48,892 nucleotides of DNA. It comes from Nonomuraea basaltis. Its GTDB lineage: Bacteria > Actinomycetota > Actinomycetes > Streptosporangiales > Streptosporangiaceae. The notes under the pieces are model-generated. The model was not told the DNA's origin, did no database searches, and was given only the letters and a program-made list of their open reading frames with translations. The translations under genes and the position numbers were made by a program. Every line of letters begins with the position of its first letter. Positions within the stretch are counted from its first letter, which is position 1. Where the stretch lies: NCBI RefSeq assembly GCF_005893125.1, contig NZ_VCJS01000092.1:1-48892 (forward strand), given 5' to 3'. Shown here in pieces: positions 6,828 through 14,520 of the stretch.

Positions 6828-7853
6828 TTACCGGTAGTTGGCCCGGCCGGTGCCGGGGACGATCTCGCCCAGGACCCAGGCGGGCAACCCGCGGTCACCA
6901 AGCAGGCGGACGGCGGCGTCGGCCGCGTCAGGGGCGACGATGGCCGCCATGCCCACGCCTAGGTTGAACGTCCGGTCCATGTCCTTCTGCGCCACGCGCC
7001 CGTACTCCGCCAGCACCCCGAAGATCGGCTGAGGGGTCCACGACGACCGGTCCAGCAGGGCGTCCAGGTGCCCGGGCAGCGACCGCGACAGGTTGCTCTC
7101 GATCCCCCCGCCGGTGATGTGCGCATAAGCATGGACCTCGGCCGACCGGGTCAGCTCCAGGCAGTCGAGCGAGTAGATGCGCGTCGGCTCCAGCAGCTCC
7201 TCGCCGAGCGGCCGCGCCAGCTCCGGCAGCACCGTGTCGAGCGACAGCGAGGCCTCGCGCAGGATGTGGCGTACGAGCGAGTAGCCGTTGGAGTGCACTC
7301 CGGACGAGGCGAGCCCCAGGACCACGTCGCCCTCCCGGACGAGGGAGGGCCCGAGCATGGCGGCCGCCTCCACGACCCCGGTGCCGGCCCCCGCCAGGTC
7401 GTACTCGTCCGGCCCCATCGCCCCCGGGTGCTCGGCCGTCTCGCCGCCCACCAGCGCGGCCCCGGCCAGGCGGCAGCCCTCGGCCACGCCGCCGACGATC
7501 TCGGCGATGCGCTCGGGCACCACCTTGCCGCAGGCGATGTAGTCGGTCATGAACAGCGGCTCGGCCCCGCACACCACCAGGTCGTCGAGAACCATGCCGA
7601 CCAGGTCGATGCCGATGGTGTCGTGCTTGCCGTACCGCTGGGCGATCATGACTTTGGTGCCCACGCCATCGGTTGAGGTGGCGAGCAGCGGGCGCTCGTA
7701 GCGCAGCAGGGCCGAGGCGTCGAAGAGGCCCGCGAACCCGCTGGCGTCGTCGACCACCTCCGGCCGCCGCGACCGCGCCACCTTGTTCTTCATCAGGTCG
7801 ACGGCACGCTCGCCGGCCTCGATGTCGACCCCGGCGGCCTCGTACGTGCTCAC
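6828..7853 (-). CDS. purM: Phosphoribosylformylglycinamidine cyclo-ligase (AIR synthetase)
   Basis: Fifth step of de novo purine synthesis: ATP-dependent closure of FGAM to aminoimidazole ribonucleotide. The 341-residue length is normal. Family motifs are visible: STDGVGTKV (ATP/substrate site), GIDLVGMVLDD, GGETAEHPG and HITGGG. The GTG at 7853 follows GGAGG by 5 nt and fits the family N-terminus (YEAAGVDIEAGERAV). It is 55 bp downstream of purF on the same strand and very likely co-transcribed with it. Confidence 0.97.
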   Translation of the reverse strand: MSTYEAAGVDIEAGERAVDLMKNKVARSRRPEVVDDASGFAGLFDASALLRYERPLLATSTDGVGTKVMIAQRYGKHDTIGIDLVGMVLDDLVVCGAEPLFMTDYIACGKVVPERIAEIVGGVAEGCRLAGAALVGGETAEHPGAMGPDEYDLAGAGTGVVEAAAMLGPSLVREGDVVLGLASSGVHSNGYSLVRHILREASLSLDTVLPELARPLGEELLEPTRIYSLDCLELTRSAEVHAYAHITGGGIESNLSRSLPGHLDALLDRSSWTPQPIFGVLAEYGRVAQKDMDRTFNLGVGMAAIVAPDAADAAVRLLGDRGLPAWVLGEIVPGTGRANYR

Positions 7854-7908
7854 GCAGCCTCCTTCGCCGGCAGCGCGAGCACAGTGCCGTGTCTGAAGGT
7901 TCGCTCGC

Positions 7909-9345
7909 TCACGCTTTGCTCTCCAACACGAACTTGCCCACGTTGTCCTGGTCGATGGGGATGGGGTAGGAGCCGTCGAAGCAGGCCCTGCAGAGGCGTT
8001 CGGCGGGGATGGTGGTGGCCTTGGTGAGGCCCTCCAAGGAGATGTAGCCGAGCGAGTCGGCACCGAGCGAGGCCCGGATCTCCTCCACCGTCAGCGAGCC
8101 CGCGATCAGCTCGGCCCTGGTGGCGAAGTCGATGCCGTAGAAGCACGGCCAGGCCACGGGAGGCGAGGAGATGCGTACGTGGACCTCGCGGGCCCCGGCC
8201 TCGCGCAGCATCTTGACGATGGCCCGCTGGGTGTTGCCGCGTACGATCGAGTCGTCCACGACCACCAGCCGCTTGCCCTCGACGACCTCGCGCAGCGGGT
8301 TGAGCTTCAGCCGGATGCCGAGCTGGCGGATGGTCTGGGACGGCTGGATGAACGTGCGCCCCACGTAGGAGTTCTTGACCAGCCCCTGCCCGTACGGAAT
8401 CCCGCTCTCCTGGGCGTAGCCGACGGCGGCCGGGGTGCCGGACTCCGGCGTGGGGATGACGAGGTCGGCCTCCACCGGGTGCTCCTGGGCCAGCACGCGG
8501 CCGACCTCGACCCTTGTGACCTGCACGCCGCGGCCCGCGATGGTGGTGTCGGGGCGGGCGAGGTAGACGTACTCGAACAGGCAGCCCTTCGGCTCGGCCA
8601 GCGCGAAGCGGCGGGACCTGACGCCGCGCTCGTCGATGGTGAGCAGCTCGCCGGGCTCGATCTCGCGGACGAACGTGGCGCCCACGATGTCGAGCGCGGC
8701 CGTCTCCGAGGCCACCACCCAGCCGCGCTCGAGACGGCCGAGCACCATCGGGCGGATGCCCTGCGGGTCGCGGGCGGCGTAGAGCGTCGTCTCGTCCATG
8801 AAGACGAGCGAGTAGGCGCCCTTGACCTGCGGCAGCAGCTCGGCGGCAGAGTCCTCGATGGAGCGGGTGCGGTCCTGGGCCAGCAGCGTGGTCAGGACCT
8901 CGGTGTCGGTGGTGGCCCTGGTGGAGCCCGGAGTCAGGCGCTGGGCCAGCTCCGGGGTGTTGATCAGGTTGCCGTTGTGCGCGAGCGCGAGCCCACCGAC
9001 GTCGGTGGAGCTCAGCGTGGGCTGCGCGTTCTCCCACACGCTCGATCCGGTCGTGGAGTAGCGGCAGTGGCCGATGGCCAGGTGGCCGCGCAGGGTGCCG
9101 AGCACCGACTCGTCGAAGACCTGGGCGACCAAGCCCATGTCTTTGTAGACGAGAATGCGGCTCCCCTCGCTGACCGCGATGCCCGCGGACTCCTGGCCGC
9201 GGTGCTGCAACGCATACAGCCCGTAGTAGGTGAGCTTGGAAACTTCCTCGCCTGGAGCCCAAACCCCGAAGACGCCACAGGCGTCCTTGGGTGCGCGATC
9301 TTGGGAGTCCAGGTCATGGCCGAGTCGGCCGTCGCCCTTCAGCAC
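7909..9345 (-). CDS. purF: Amidophosphoribosyltransferase
   Basis: First committed step of purine synthesis: PRPP plus glutamine to phosphoribosylamine. The 478-residue proenzyme has a short propeptide before the catalytic Cys23 (DACGVFG), an Ntn glutaminase domain (GHCRYST, AHNGNL) and the PRPP motif VVVDDSIVRGNTQRA. The four cysteine contexts of the [4Fe-4S] Bacillus-type enzyme are present (GCLFEY, WPCFYG, CRACF), so an Fe-S cluster is expected. The GTG at 9345 has no ribosome-binding site, but a -10-like TAGACT lies at 9353-9358, suggesting a leaderless mRNA. An in-frame start at 9384 is possible but less likely. Confidence 0.96.
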   Translation of the reverse strand: MLKGDGRLGHDLDSQDRAPKDACGVFGVWAPGEEVSKLTYYGLYALQHRGQESAGIAVSEGSRILVYKDMGLVAQVFDESVLGTLRGHLAIGHCRYSTTGSSVWENAQPTLSSTDVGGLALAHNGNLINTPELAQRLTPGSTRATTDTEVLTTLLAQDRTRSIEDSAAELLPQVKGAYSLVFMDETTLYAARDPQGIRPMVLGRLERGWVVASETAALDIVGATFVREIEPGELLTIDERGVRSRRFALAEPKGCLFEYVYLARPDTTIAGRGVQVTRVEVGRVLAQEHPVEADLVIPTPESGTPAAVGYAQESGIPYGQGLVKNSYVGRTFIQPSQTIRQLGIRLKLNPLREVVEGKRLVVVDDSIVRGNTQRAIVKMLREAGAREVHVRISSPPVAWPCFYGIDFATRAELIAGSLTVEEIRASLGADSLGYISLEGLTKATTIPAERLCRACFDGSYPIPIDQDNVGKFVLESKA

Positions 9346-9352
9346 ACGACTC

Positions 9353-9358
9353 AGTCTA
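9353..9358 (-). promoter_or_regulatory. -10-like element for leaderless purF
   Basis: TAGACT on the minus strand ends 7 nt before the purF GTG, so transcription would begin at or next to the start codon. No good -35 is seen. Confidence 0.4.
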
Positions 9359-9396
9359 GGTTGAGCGCTTCCGTGCTCGCGCACTCGGGTGCGATA

Positions 9397-10143
9397 TCAC
9401 AGAGCGTGCGATGACCTGCCCGCATTGGATCCGTCGCGGAGCACCTCCCCGGTGAGGTTGTGGTTGGCCTCGGAGCCGAGGAAGACGATCAGTGCGGCCA
9501 TGTCCTCGGCCGTGGACAGCCTGCGGCTGGGCGTGCGGGCGGCGATGCCGTCCAGGACCTGTTGCGGAATGGGGCGGGCGACGCCGGTGATCGTGAGCCC
9601 GGCGACGGCCACGTTCACCAGGACGCCGTCCCGGCCGGCCTCCCAGGCGAGGGCGCGGGCCATGCCGTGCAGGGCCATCTTCGCGGTGCCGTACGGTCCC
9701 GGCCCCGGCTGTCCCTCCTCGGCCGCGCCCGAGGACACGAACACGATCCGCCCGAACTTCCGCCGTCTCATCTCGGGCAGCACGGCCTGGACGAGCAGCG
9801 CGTTGCCGACGACGTTGGCGTGCAGGGCCGCCGACCACTCCGCCGCCGGCACCTCCTCGAAGGCCACGCTGTTGGGCATGATCGTGCCCCAGCGGACCGC
9901 GTTGGCCACGAGCGCGTCCACGGGCCCCGCCTGCGCGACGGCGGGCGCGATCGTCGCGTGGTCCTCCAGGTCCAGATGTACGGCCGCCGCCTCGCCGCCC
10001 GCCTCCTCGATGCGCTTGACCACCTCGGCCGCCCGGTCCGCGCCGGAGTTGTAGGTGATCGTGACGCGGGCGCCGTTCTGGGCGTAGGCGAGCGCGGTCG
10101 CGGCGCCGATGCCCGACGAACCGCCGGTAATGAGCACATGCAT
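9397..10143 (-). CDS. Short-chain dehydrogenase/reductase (SDR)
   Basis: The classical 248-residue SDR has TGGSSGIG (6-13) for NAD(P), a short ANAV motif (80-83), the catalytic serine in FVSSGAA, and Tyr151/Lys155 (PYGTAK). The substrate cannot be told; closest in feel are 3-oxoacyl-ACP reductase-like SDRs. The ATG at 10143 begins ATGCATGTG. A MarR gene lies just upstream on the same strand, and two operator-like palindromes sit 25-48 bp before the start, so the SDR is probably a MarR target. Confidence 0.9.
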   Translation of the reverse strand: MHVLITGGSSGIGAATALAYAQNGARVTITYNSGADRAAEVVKRIEEAGGEAAAVHLDLEDHATIAPAVAQAGPVDALVANAVRWGTIMPNSVAFEEVPAAEWSAALHANVVGNALLVQAVLPEMRRRKFGRIVFVSSGAAEEGQPGPGPYGTAKMALHGMARALAWEAGRDGVLVNVAVAGLTITGVARPIPQQVLDGIAARTPSRRLSTAEDMAALIVFLGSEANHNLTGEVLRDGSNAGRSSHAL

Positions 10144-10167
10144 GGAAATGCCCTTCTCAATCGTGAA

Positions 10168-10191
10168 TTAGCCGACTAATTAGCCAGCTAA
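10168..10191. promoter_or_regulatory. Two abutting MarR-type operators
   Basis: TTAGCCGACTAA (10168-10179) is directly followed by TTAGCCAGCTAA (10180-10191). Each is an inverted repeat with TTAG/CTAA arms; the second is perfect (TTAGC-CA-GCTAA). TTAG-CTAA arms are common in MarR-family sites. The pair lies between the MarR gene and the SDR start. Confidence 0.65.
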
Positions 10192-10240
10192 CTGCATGGG
10201 CGGGCGACTCTGCAAGGGTGTTTCGCTCGAAGTGAAAAGG

Positions 10241-10648
10241 TTAGGGGCGCCTGGCGCGGACGAGGCGGGCCAGCAGCTCGCGCTCCGCGTCGTCGAGGCC
10301 GCGCTGGAGGTCCTCGTCCATCCGGCTCCAGATCTCCTCCACCGGCTCGCGCAGCGCCTTGCCCGCGTCGGTGAGATGCACACGGCCCACGCGCGGGCGG
10401 TCGGGGTCGGGCGCCCGGTACACGAAGCCGGCCCGCTCCAGTCGCTGGAGGGTCTTCGTCACGGTCGGCGGCTCGACGCCGAGCCTGGCGATGAGCTCGC
10501 CCTGCGTCAGCCCGTCCTCCCGCCACAACTGGTTGAGCAGCATCTCCTGTCCCACGTGCAGCCCGAGCGGTGCCAGGGCGGCGGCCAGCTGGTTGCGCTG
10601 GGTCTTCATGAGTTTGATCAGTGCGTACGACAGGGTCTCGTCCAGCAT
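10241..10648 (-). CDS. MarR-family transcriptional regulator
   Basis: The 135-residue winged-helix protein has the typical MarR layout: a dimerisation helix (LSYALIKLMKTQRNQLAAAL), the recognition region LTQGELIARLGVEPPTVTKT LQRLE with the wing DPDRPRVGRVHLT, and a C-terminal helix. MarR proteins usually repress a neighbouring gene and release it on binding a phenolic or oxidised ligand. The likely target is the SDR 97 bp downstream, through the paired TTAG-CTAA sites. The ATG at 10648 is the first in-frame start. Confidence 0.93.
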   Translation of the reverse strand: MLDETLSYALIKLMKTQRNQLAAALAPLGLHVGQEMLLNQLWREDGLTQGELIARLGVEPPTVTKTLQRLERAGFVYRAPDPDRPRVGRVHLTDAGKALREPVEEIWSRMDEDLQRGLDDAERELLARLVRARRP

Positions 10649-10790
10649 GCCCTCATCTTGCCCGCCGCCTGCCGCTTTGGCGCATGGTGACCCAAGGATG
10701 AGCGTTCTCTTACCGTGTCGCGTGGTTTAGCCGCCGCCCTCCGCGAAAGGGTGAAGTATCCGGCATGCAAACCCGTCGGGAGACGCACAC

Positions 10791-11837
10791 GTGACCAAAT
10801 CTGGGGATCCGAACGAGCCCCGCCCGGGGCGGGAACCGCGCGAGGACCGTACGGAAGAAGGCAAGCCCGCGTGGTGGAGCGAGGGTCAGGCGGAGCGGGA
10901 GGAACCCCCGCCCGAGCCCCGGCCGTACGAGAGCGGGCCGACGGGCGGGGACGAGACCCCGCCGGGGTGGTCGGCGGGCGGCCCGCCCGGCGCCGGCCCA
11001 ACCGGCGGCACGGCCCCGGAGGAGGAGCCGGCGCCCGGAGAGCCGACGATCATTCCGGCGCCCGGGGAAGAGCCGCCGGGGCGTGAGGAGGAGGAGCCCA
11101 TCGCGCCGGCGCCGCCCACGGTCCCGCGGCCCGACGTGCCGCCCACGCACGAGCCGCGGCCGGGCGGCGAGCCCGAGCATCCCGACCTGCCCACCGCGCC
11201 CGAGATCCCCGAGCCGGCGGAGGGCGACGCCGGGACGACCCAGGCGTACCCGATCCCGGGCGCCACCCCGCCGTACCCGGGCTGGGAGGGCGCGCCGAAG
11301 GAGGAGGGGCCCGGCAGGCCGACGCCGTCCCGGTACGAGCAGCCCCGCCAGGGCGCCCATGGCGAGCAGCCGCCCTTCACCCCGTACGGAACCTATGCCG
11401 CCCCCTCACAAGAGCCGCCCGTGGTGCCCGGCACCACGCCGTCCAGCCCGTACGGCGGCCCGCCCGGCTACGGCCCGCCGCCGCCGTACGCCCAGCCGGG
11501 CGCCCCCTACCAGCACGCCCAGCAGGACAGGACCGGCAGTGGCCTGGCCACGGCCGCGCTCGTGCTCGGCGTGGCCAGCCCCTTCCTCGTGTTCGTCTGC
11601 TTCACGGGCGTGATCACCGCCATCCTGTCGATCGTGTTCGGCTGCGTGGCGCTCGCCAGGCGCGCCGGCAAGGGCCGCGCCATCGCCGGCATCGTGATCA
11701 GCGTCCTGTCCCTGGTCCTCTTCGCGATCGTGGCCATCTGGTTCTGGAACGTGGTCCAGGAATGCGCCCAGTTGCCCGGCGAGCTCGCCGATCGCTGCTT
11801 CGAGGACAGGTTCCCCTGGATGAGCGGCGGCCGCTAG
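10791..11837 (+). CDS. Proline-rich membrane protein with DUF4190 domain
   Basis: The 348-residue protein consists of about 245 residues of low-complexity Pro/Gly/Glu-rich sequence followed by a DUF4190-type membrane module: a hairpin of two helices (about residues 250-290, GLATAALVLGVASPFLVFVC) and a third segment (about 297-320). A short extracellular tail contains two cysteines (QECAQLPG, RCFED) that could form a disulfide. The start is the GTG at 10791 with GGGAG upstream. DUF4190 proteins have no known enzyme activity. The cytoplasmic Pro-rich arm may bind partners, by inference only. Confidence 0.85.
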   Translation: MTKSGDPNEPRPGREPREDRTEEGKPAWWSEGQAEREEPPPEPRPYESGPTGGDETPPGWSAGGPPGAGPTGGTAPEEEPAPGEPTIIPAPGEEPPGREEEEPIAPAPPTVPRPDVPPTHEPRPGGEPEHPDLPTAPEIPEPAEGDAGTTQAYPIPGATPPYPGWEGAPKEEGPGRPTPSRYEQPRQGAHGEQPPFTPYGTYAAPSQEPPVVPGTTPSSPYGGPPGYGPPPPYAQPGAPYQHAQQDRTGSGLATAALVLGVASPFLVFVCFTGVITAILSIVFGCVALARRAGKGRAIAGIVISVLSLVLFAIVAIWFWNVVQECAQLPGELADRCFEDRFPWMSGGR

Positions 11838-11860
11838 AAGAGCGGCAGGAGCCGCGAGAG

Positions 11861-12298
11861 CTAGAGCGGCAGGTGCTCTGACAGGTCGGCGCGGGATCCG
11901 CTGGCGGAGATCGCGCCTTTGGCCATGGCCTCGTCCCACGTCAGCCGGCCGAGCGCGAGCTCGATCCACGTGCGCCCGTCGGTCTCGACGACGTTCGGCG
12001 GGGTGCCGCGCGTGTGGCGGGGCCCGGCGATCGCCTGGACGGCGGCGTACGGCGGCACGCGCACCTCGACGGTCCGGCCGGGCGCGGCGGTCGCCAGTTT
12101 GTCGAGCAGGTAGCGCACGGCCTGCCGGGCCGCGTCGCGCTCCGGCCGCAGCCCCCGGTCGTAGGCGGCCAGCACGGCCGTGACGAGCGCGTCGGGCAGA
12201 GCGGCCGCGGGCCCGTCGTAGGGGGGCTCGTCGAGGGCGACGAGCTGGCCGTCCAGGGCCGATCTCAGCTTTTCCTGGTCCATCTTGCGTGGTGGCAC
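11861..12298 (-). CDS. Sterol-carrier-family protein (SCP2-like fold)
   Basis: The 145-residue protein has the actinobacterial sterol-carrier signature VEVRVPPYAAVQAI, GPRHTRGTPPNVVE and WIELALGRLTWDEA. The fold binds lipids or serves as a small-molecule binding module; the ligand is unknown. The GTG at 12298 is preferred because GGGAGA lies 9 nt upstream; an ATG five codons later is the alternative. The gene converges on the DUF4190 gene and is divergent from phoX. A very long antisense frame continues upstream of this start but only shadows phoX. Confidence 0.85.
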   Translation of the reverse strand: MPPRKMDQEKLRSALDGQLVALDEPPYDGPAAALPDALVTAVLAAYDRGLRPERDAARQAVRYLLDKLATAAPGRTVEVRVPPYAAVQAIAGPRHTRGTPPNVVETDGRTWIELALGRLTWDEAMAKGAISASGSRADLSEHLPL

Positions 12299-12320
12299 AC
12301 CACCATTGTCTCCCGGGAAG

Positions 12321-12375
12321 CGTTCATCAAGATGGAGATCATCGTTCACCTGGGGTTTCGACGGTGACCGTAGCC
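12321..12375 (+). promoter_or_regulatory. Probable PHO box and promoter of phoX
   Basis: Units spaced at exactly 11 bp begin at 12321 (GTTCATCAAGA), 12332 (TGGAGATCATC, degenerate), 12343 (GTTCACCTGGG) and 12354 (GTTTCGACGGT). The unit at 12343 contains a perfect GTTCACC, the Streptomyces PhoP consensus. A -10-like TAGCCT follows at 12370-12375, so the box would cover the -35 position, as in PhoP-activated promoters. The downstream gene is a PhoX phosphatase, which fits phosphate control. Confidence 0.6.
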
Positions 12376-12412
12376 TCCCGGCCGTACAACCGCGCACAAA
12401 TATGGAGGACCT

Positions 12413-14485
12413 GTGGCGAAACTCATCGGGGACGGGCGGCGGCTGCTGCCGTTGGTTTCCACCCCCCATAAAGGCGGCCGATCCGCGCTGACCTGCCAGT
12501 TCCGCTGCGGCAACGCGTGCGCGCACGATGTGGCCAACACCGCCGGCAACGCCTACTTCGGCGATGTGGTGAAGGAGGCGCTGTCGCGCCGCGGCATGCT
12601 GCGGGCGGGCGCGCTGGGCGCTCTCGTGGCGGGCGTGGGCGTGGCCGGTGCGGCCCCGGCGCTCGCCGCCGACCCCGAGTCCGCCGCGACCACCAGTGGC
12701 CGGCCCAGCGGCGGCAGCGGCGACCTCCGCTTCACCCCCGTGGCGCCGAACAAGGAAGACGCGTTGCGCGTTCCCGACGGCTACAGCTCCTCCGTGGTGG
12801 TGCGCTGGGGCGACCCGGTGCTGCCCGGCGCGCCGGACTTCGACTTCGACAACCAGTCCGCCGACGCCCAGAACAAGCAGTTCGGCTACAACTGCGACTT
12901 CGTGACGCTGTTCCCGATGGGCCGCGACCGGGGGCTGCTCTGGGTGAACCACGAGTACACCGACGAGAGCCTGATGTTCCGCGGCTACGCCGGCGGCGCC
13001 GCCGCGACCGAGGAGCAGATCAAGATCGCGCTGGCCGCGCACGGCGGCTCGGTCGTGGAGATCGAGCGCGCGGGCGGCGCCGGCGAGTGGAAGCTGGTCA
13101 CCAAGGGCCGCCGCCGCTACAACCGGCGCATCACCGCTCAGACCCCCATGAAGTTCAGCGGCCCGGCCGCGGGCAGCGACCTGTTCAAGACGGCCGCCGA
13201 CCCCAAGGGGCTCACCCCCGTCGGCATGCTGAACAACTGCGCGGGCGGCACCACCCCGTGGGGCACGGTGCTGACCGCCGAGGAGAACTTCGACCAGTAC
13301 TTCGTCAACGCCGACAAGGTGCCCGCCGCGCAGAAGCCGTACGCCACCCGCTACACGCTCACGAACGGCACCCCGTCGAGCAGTCGCCGGTTCGACCGCG
13401 TCGAGGAGCGCTTCGACCTGGCCAAGCACCCGAACGAGGCCAACAGGTTCGGCTGGATCGTGGAGATCGACCCGTTCGACCCCGACTCCACGCCGATCAA
13501 GCGCACCGCGCTCGGCCGCTTCAAGCACGAGGCCGCCACCACGACGCTGTCCCGTGACGGCCGCCTGGTCGCGTACATGGGCGACGACGCGCGCTTCGAG
13601 TACGTCTACAAGTTCGTCTCCAAGAACCGCTACATCCCCGGATTCGACCGGCACAACAGGGCGCTGCTGGACGAGGGCACGCTGTACGTGGCCAAGTTCA
13701 CCGGTGACAGCCCGGCCGCCGAGATCGACGGATCCGGCAAGCTGCCCTCCGACGGCCTGTTCGACGGCGCCGGCGAGTGGATCCCGCTGGTCTCGGGCGA
13801 CAAGTCGTTCGTGGACGGCATGACCGCTCAAGAGGTCCTCGTCTACACCCGGGTGGCCGCCGACAAGGCGGGCGCGACCAAGATGGACCGCCCCGAGGAC
13901 GTCGAGCGCAACCCGGTCACCGGCGCCGTGTACGTGGCGCTGACCAACAACAGCAACCGCACCGCCGCCCAGGTGGACGAGGCCAACCCCCGCCCCTCCA
14001 ACAAGCACGGCCACGTCCTGGAGATCGTGGAGAAGCGGAACGACGCGGCGGAGAAGACGTTCGGCTGGTCGCTGCCGCTGGTCTGCGGCGATCCGAACGA
14101 CGCCGCCACCTACTTCGCCGGCTTCGACAAGACCAAGGTCTCGCCGATCTCGTGCCCGGACAACCTGGCGTTCGACCGCGACGGCAACCTGTGGATCTCC
14201 ACGGACGGCAACGCGCTCGGCACCAACGACGGCCTGTTCGTCATGCCCGTCCGCGGCAAGGAGCGCGGCTACCTGCGCCAGTTCCTCACGGTCCCCATCG
14301 GCGCCGAGACCTGCGGCCCGCTGATCACCCAGGACCAGCGCAGCGTGTTCGTGGCGGTGCAGCACCCGGGCGAGATCGACGGCGCGTCCCCGGAGAACCC
14401 GGTCAGCCGCTGGCCCGACGGCGACCAGCCGCGCCCGTCGGTCGCGGTGGCGTGGCACGCCAAGGGCGCGAAGATCGGCGCTTGA
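12413..14485 (+). CDS. PhoX-family (DUF839) secreted alkaline phosphatase
   Basis: The 690-residue protein belongs to the PhoX/DUF839 family of calcium/iron-dependent phosphatases that release phosphate from esters outside the cell. Motifs include LLWVNHEYTDE, NNCAGGTTPWGTVLTAEENF, GWIVEIDPFD, DNLAFDRDGNLWISTDGN and VQHPGE. A twin-arginine signal (SRRGMLRAGALGALVAGVGV) lies at about residues 58-77, behind a conserved cytoplasmic lead with two cysteines (FRCGNACAHD). The GTG at 12413 has GGAGG 6 nt upstream. A PHO-box-like array lies 38-92 bp upstream. Confidence 0.92.
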   Translation: MAKLIGDGRRLLPLVSTPHKGGRSALTCQFRCGNACAHDVANTAGNAYFGDVVKEALSRRGMLRAGALGALVAGVGVAGAAPALAADPESAATTSGRPSGGSGDLRFTPVAPNKEDALRVPDGYSSSVVVRWGDPVLPGAPDFDFDNQSADAQNKQFGYNCDFVTLFPMGRDRGLLWVNHEYTDESLMFRGYAGGAAATEEQIKIALAAHGGSVVEIERAGGAGEWKLVTKGRRRYNRRITAQTPMKFSGPAAGSDLFKTAADPKGLTPVGMLNNCAGGTTPWGTVLTAEENFDQYFVNADKVPAAQKPYATRYTLTNGTPSSSRRFDRVEERFDLAKHPNEANRFGWIVEIDPFDPDSTPIKRTALGRFKHEAATTTLSRDGRLVAYMGDDARFEYVYKFVSKNRYIPGFDRHNRALLDEGTLYVAKFTGDSPAAEIDGSGKLPSDGLFDGAGEWIPLVSGDKSFVDGMTAQEVLVYTRVAADKAGATKMDRPEDVERNPVTGAVYVALTNNSNRTAAQVDEANPRPSNKHGHVLEIVEKRNDAAEKTFGWSLPLVCGDPNDAATYFAGFDKTKVSPISCPDNLAFDRDGNLWISTDGNALGTNDGLFVMPVRGKERGYLRQFLTVPIGAETCGPLITQDQRSVFVAVQHPGEIDGASPENPVSRWPDGDQPRPSVAVAWHAKGAKIGA

Positions 14486-14512
14486 CCTCAACTTAACTTG
14501 AGGAACTAGCCT
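14482..14512 (+). promoter_or_regulatory. SoxR-box promoter of the ABC exporter
   Basis: The perfect inverted repeat CCTCAA-CTTAAC-TTGAGG (14486-14503) differs at one base from the E. coli soxS SoxR box (CCTCAAGTTAACTTGAGG). It sits between a -35 TTGACC (14482-14487, overlapping the phoX stop codon) and a -10 TAGCCT (14507-14512). The spacer is 19 bp, the over-long spacing typical of MerR-family activated promoters. The ATG is 8 nt after the -10, so the transcript is leaderless or nearly so. Confidence 0.8.
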
Positions 14513-14520
14513 TCCATGCC

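Noticed and set aside
12299..14491. Very long minus-strand open frame continuous with the sterol-carrier gene
   Set aside because: It is the antisense shadow of phoX, rich in Arg/Val/Gly with no domain logic; the sterol-carrier protein has a good GTG start with a ribosome-binding site at 12298.
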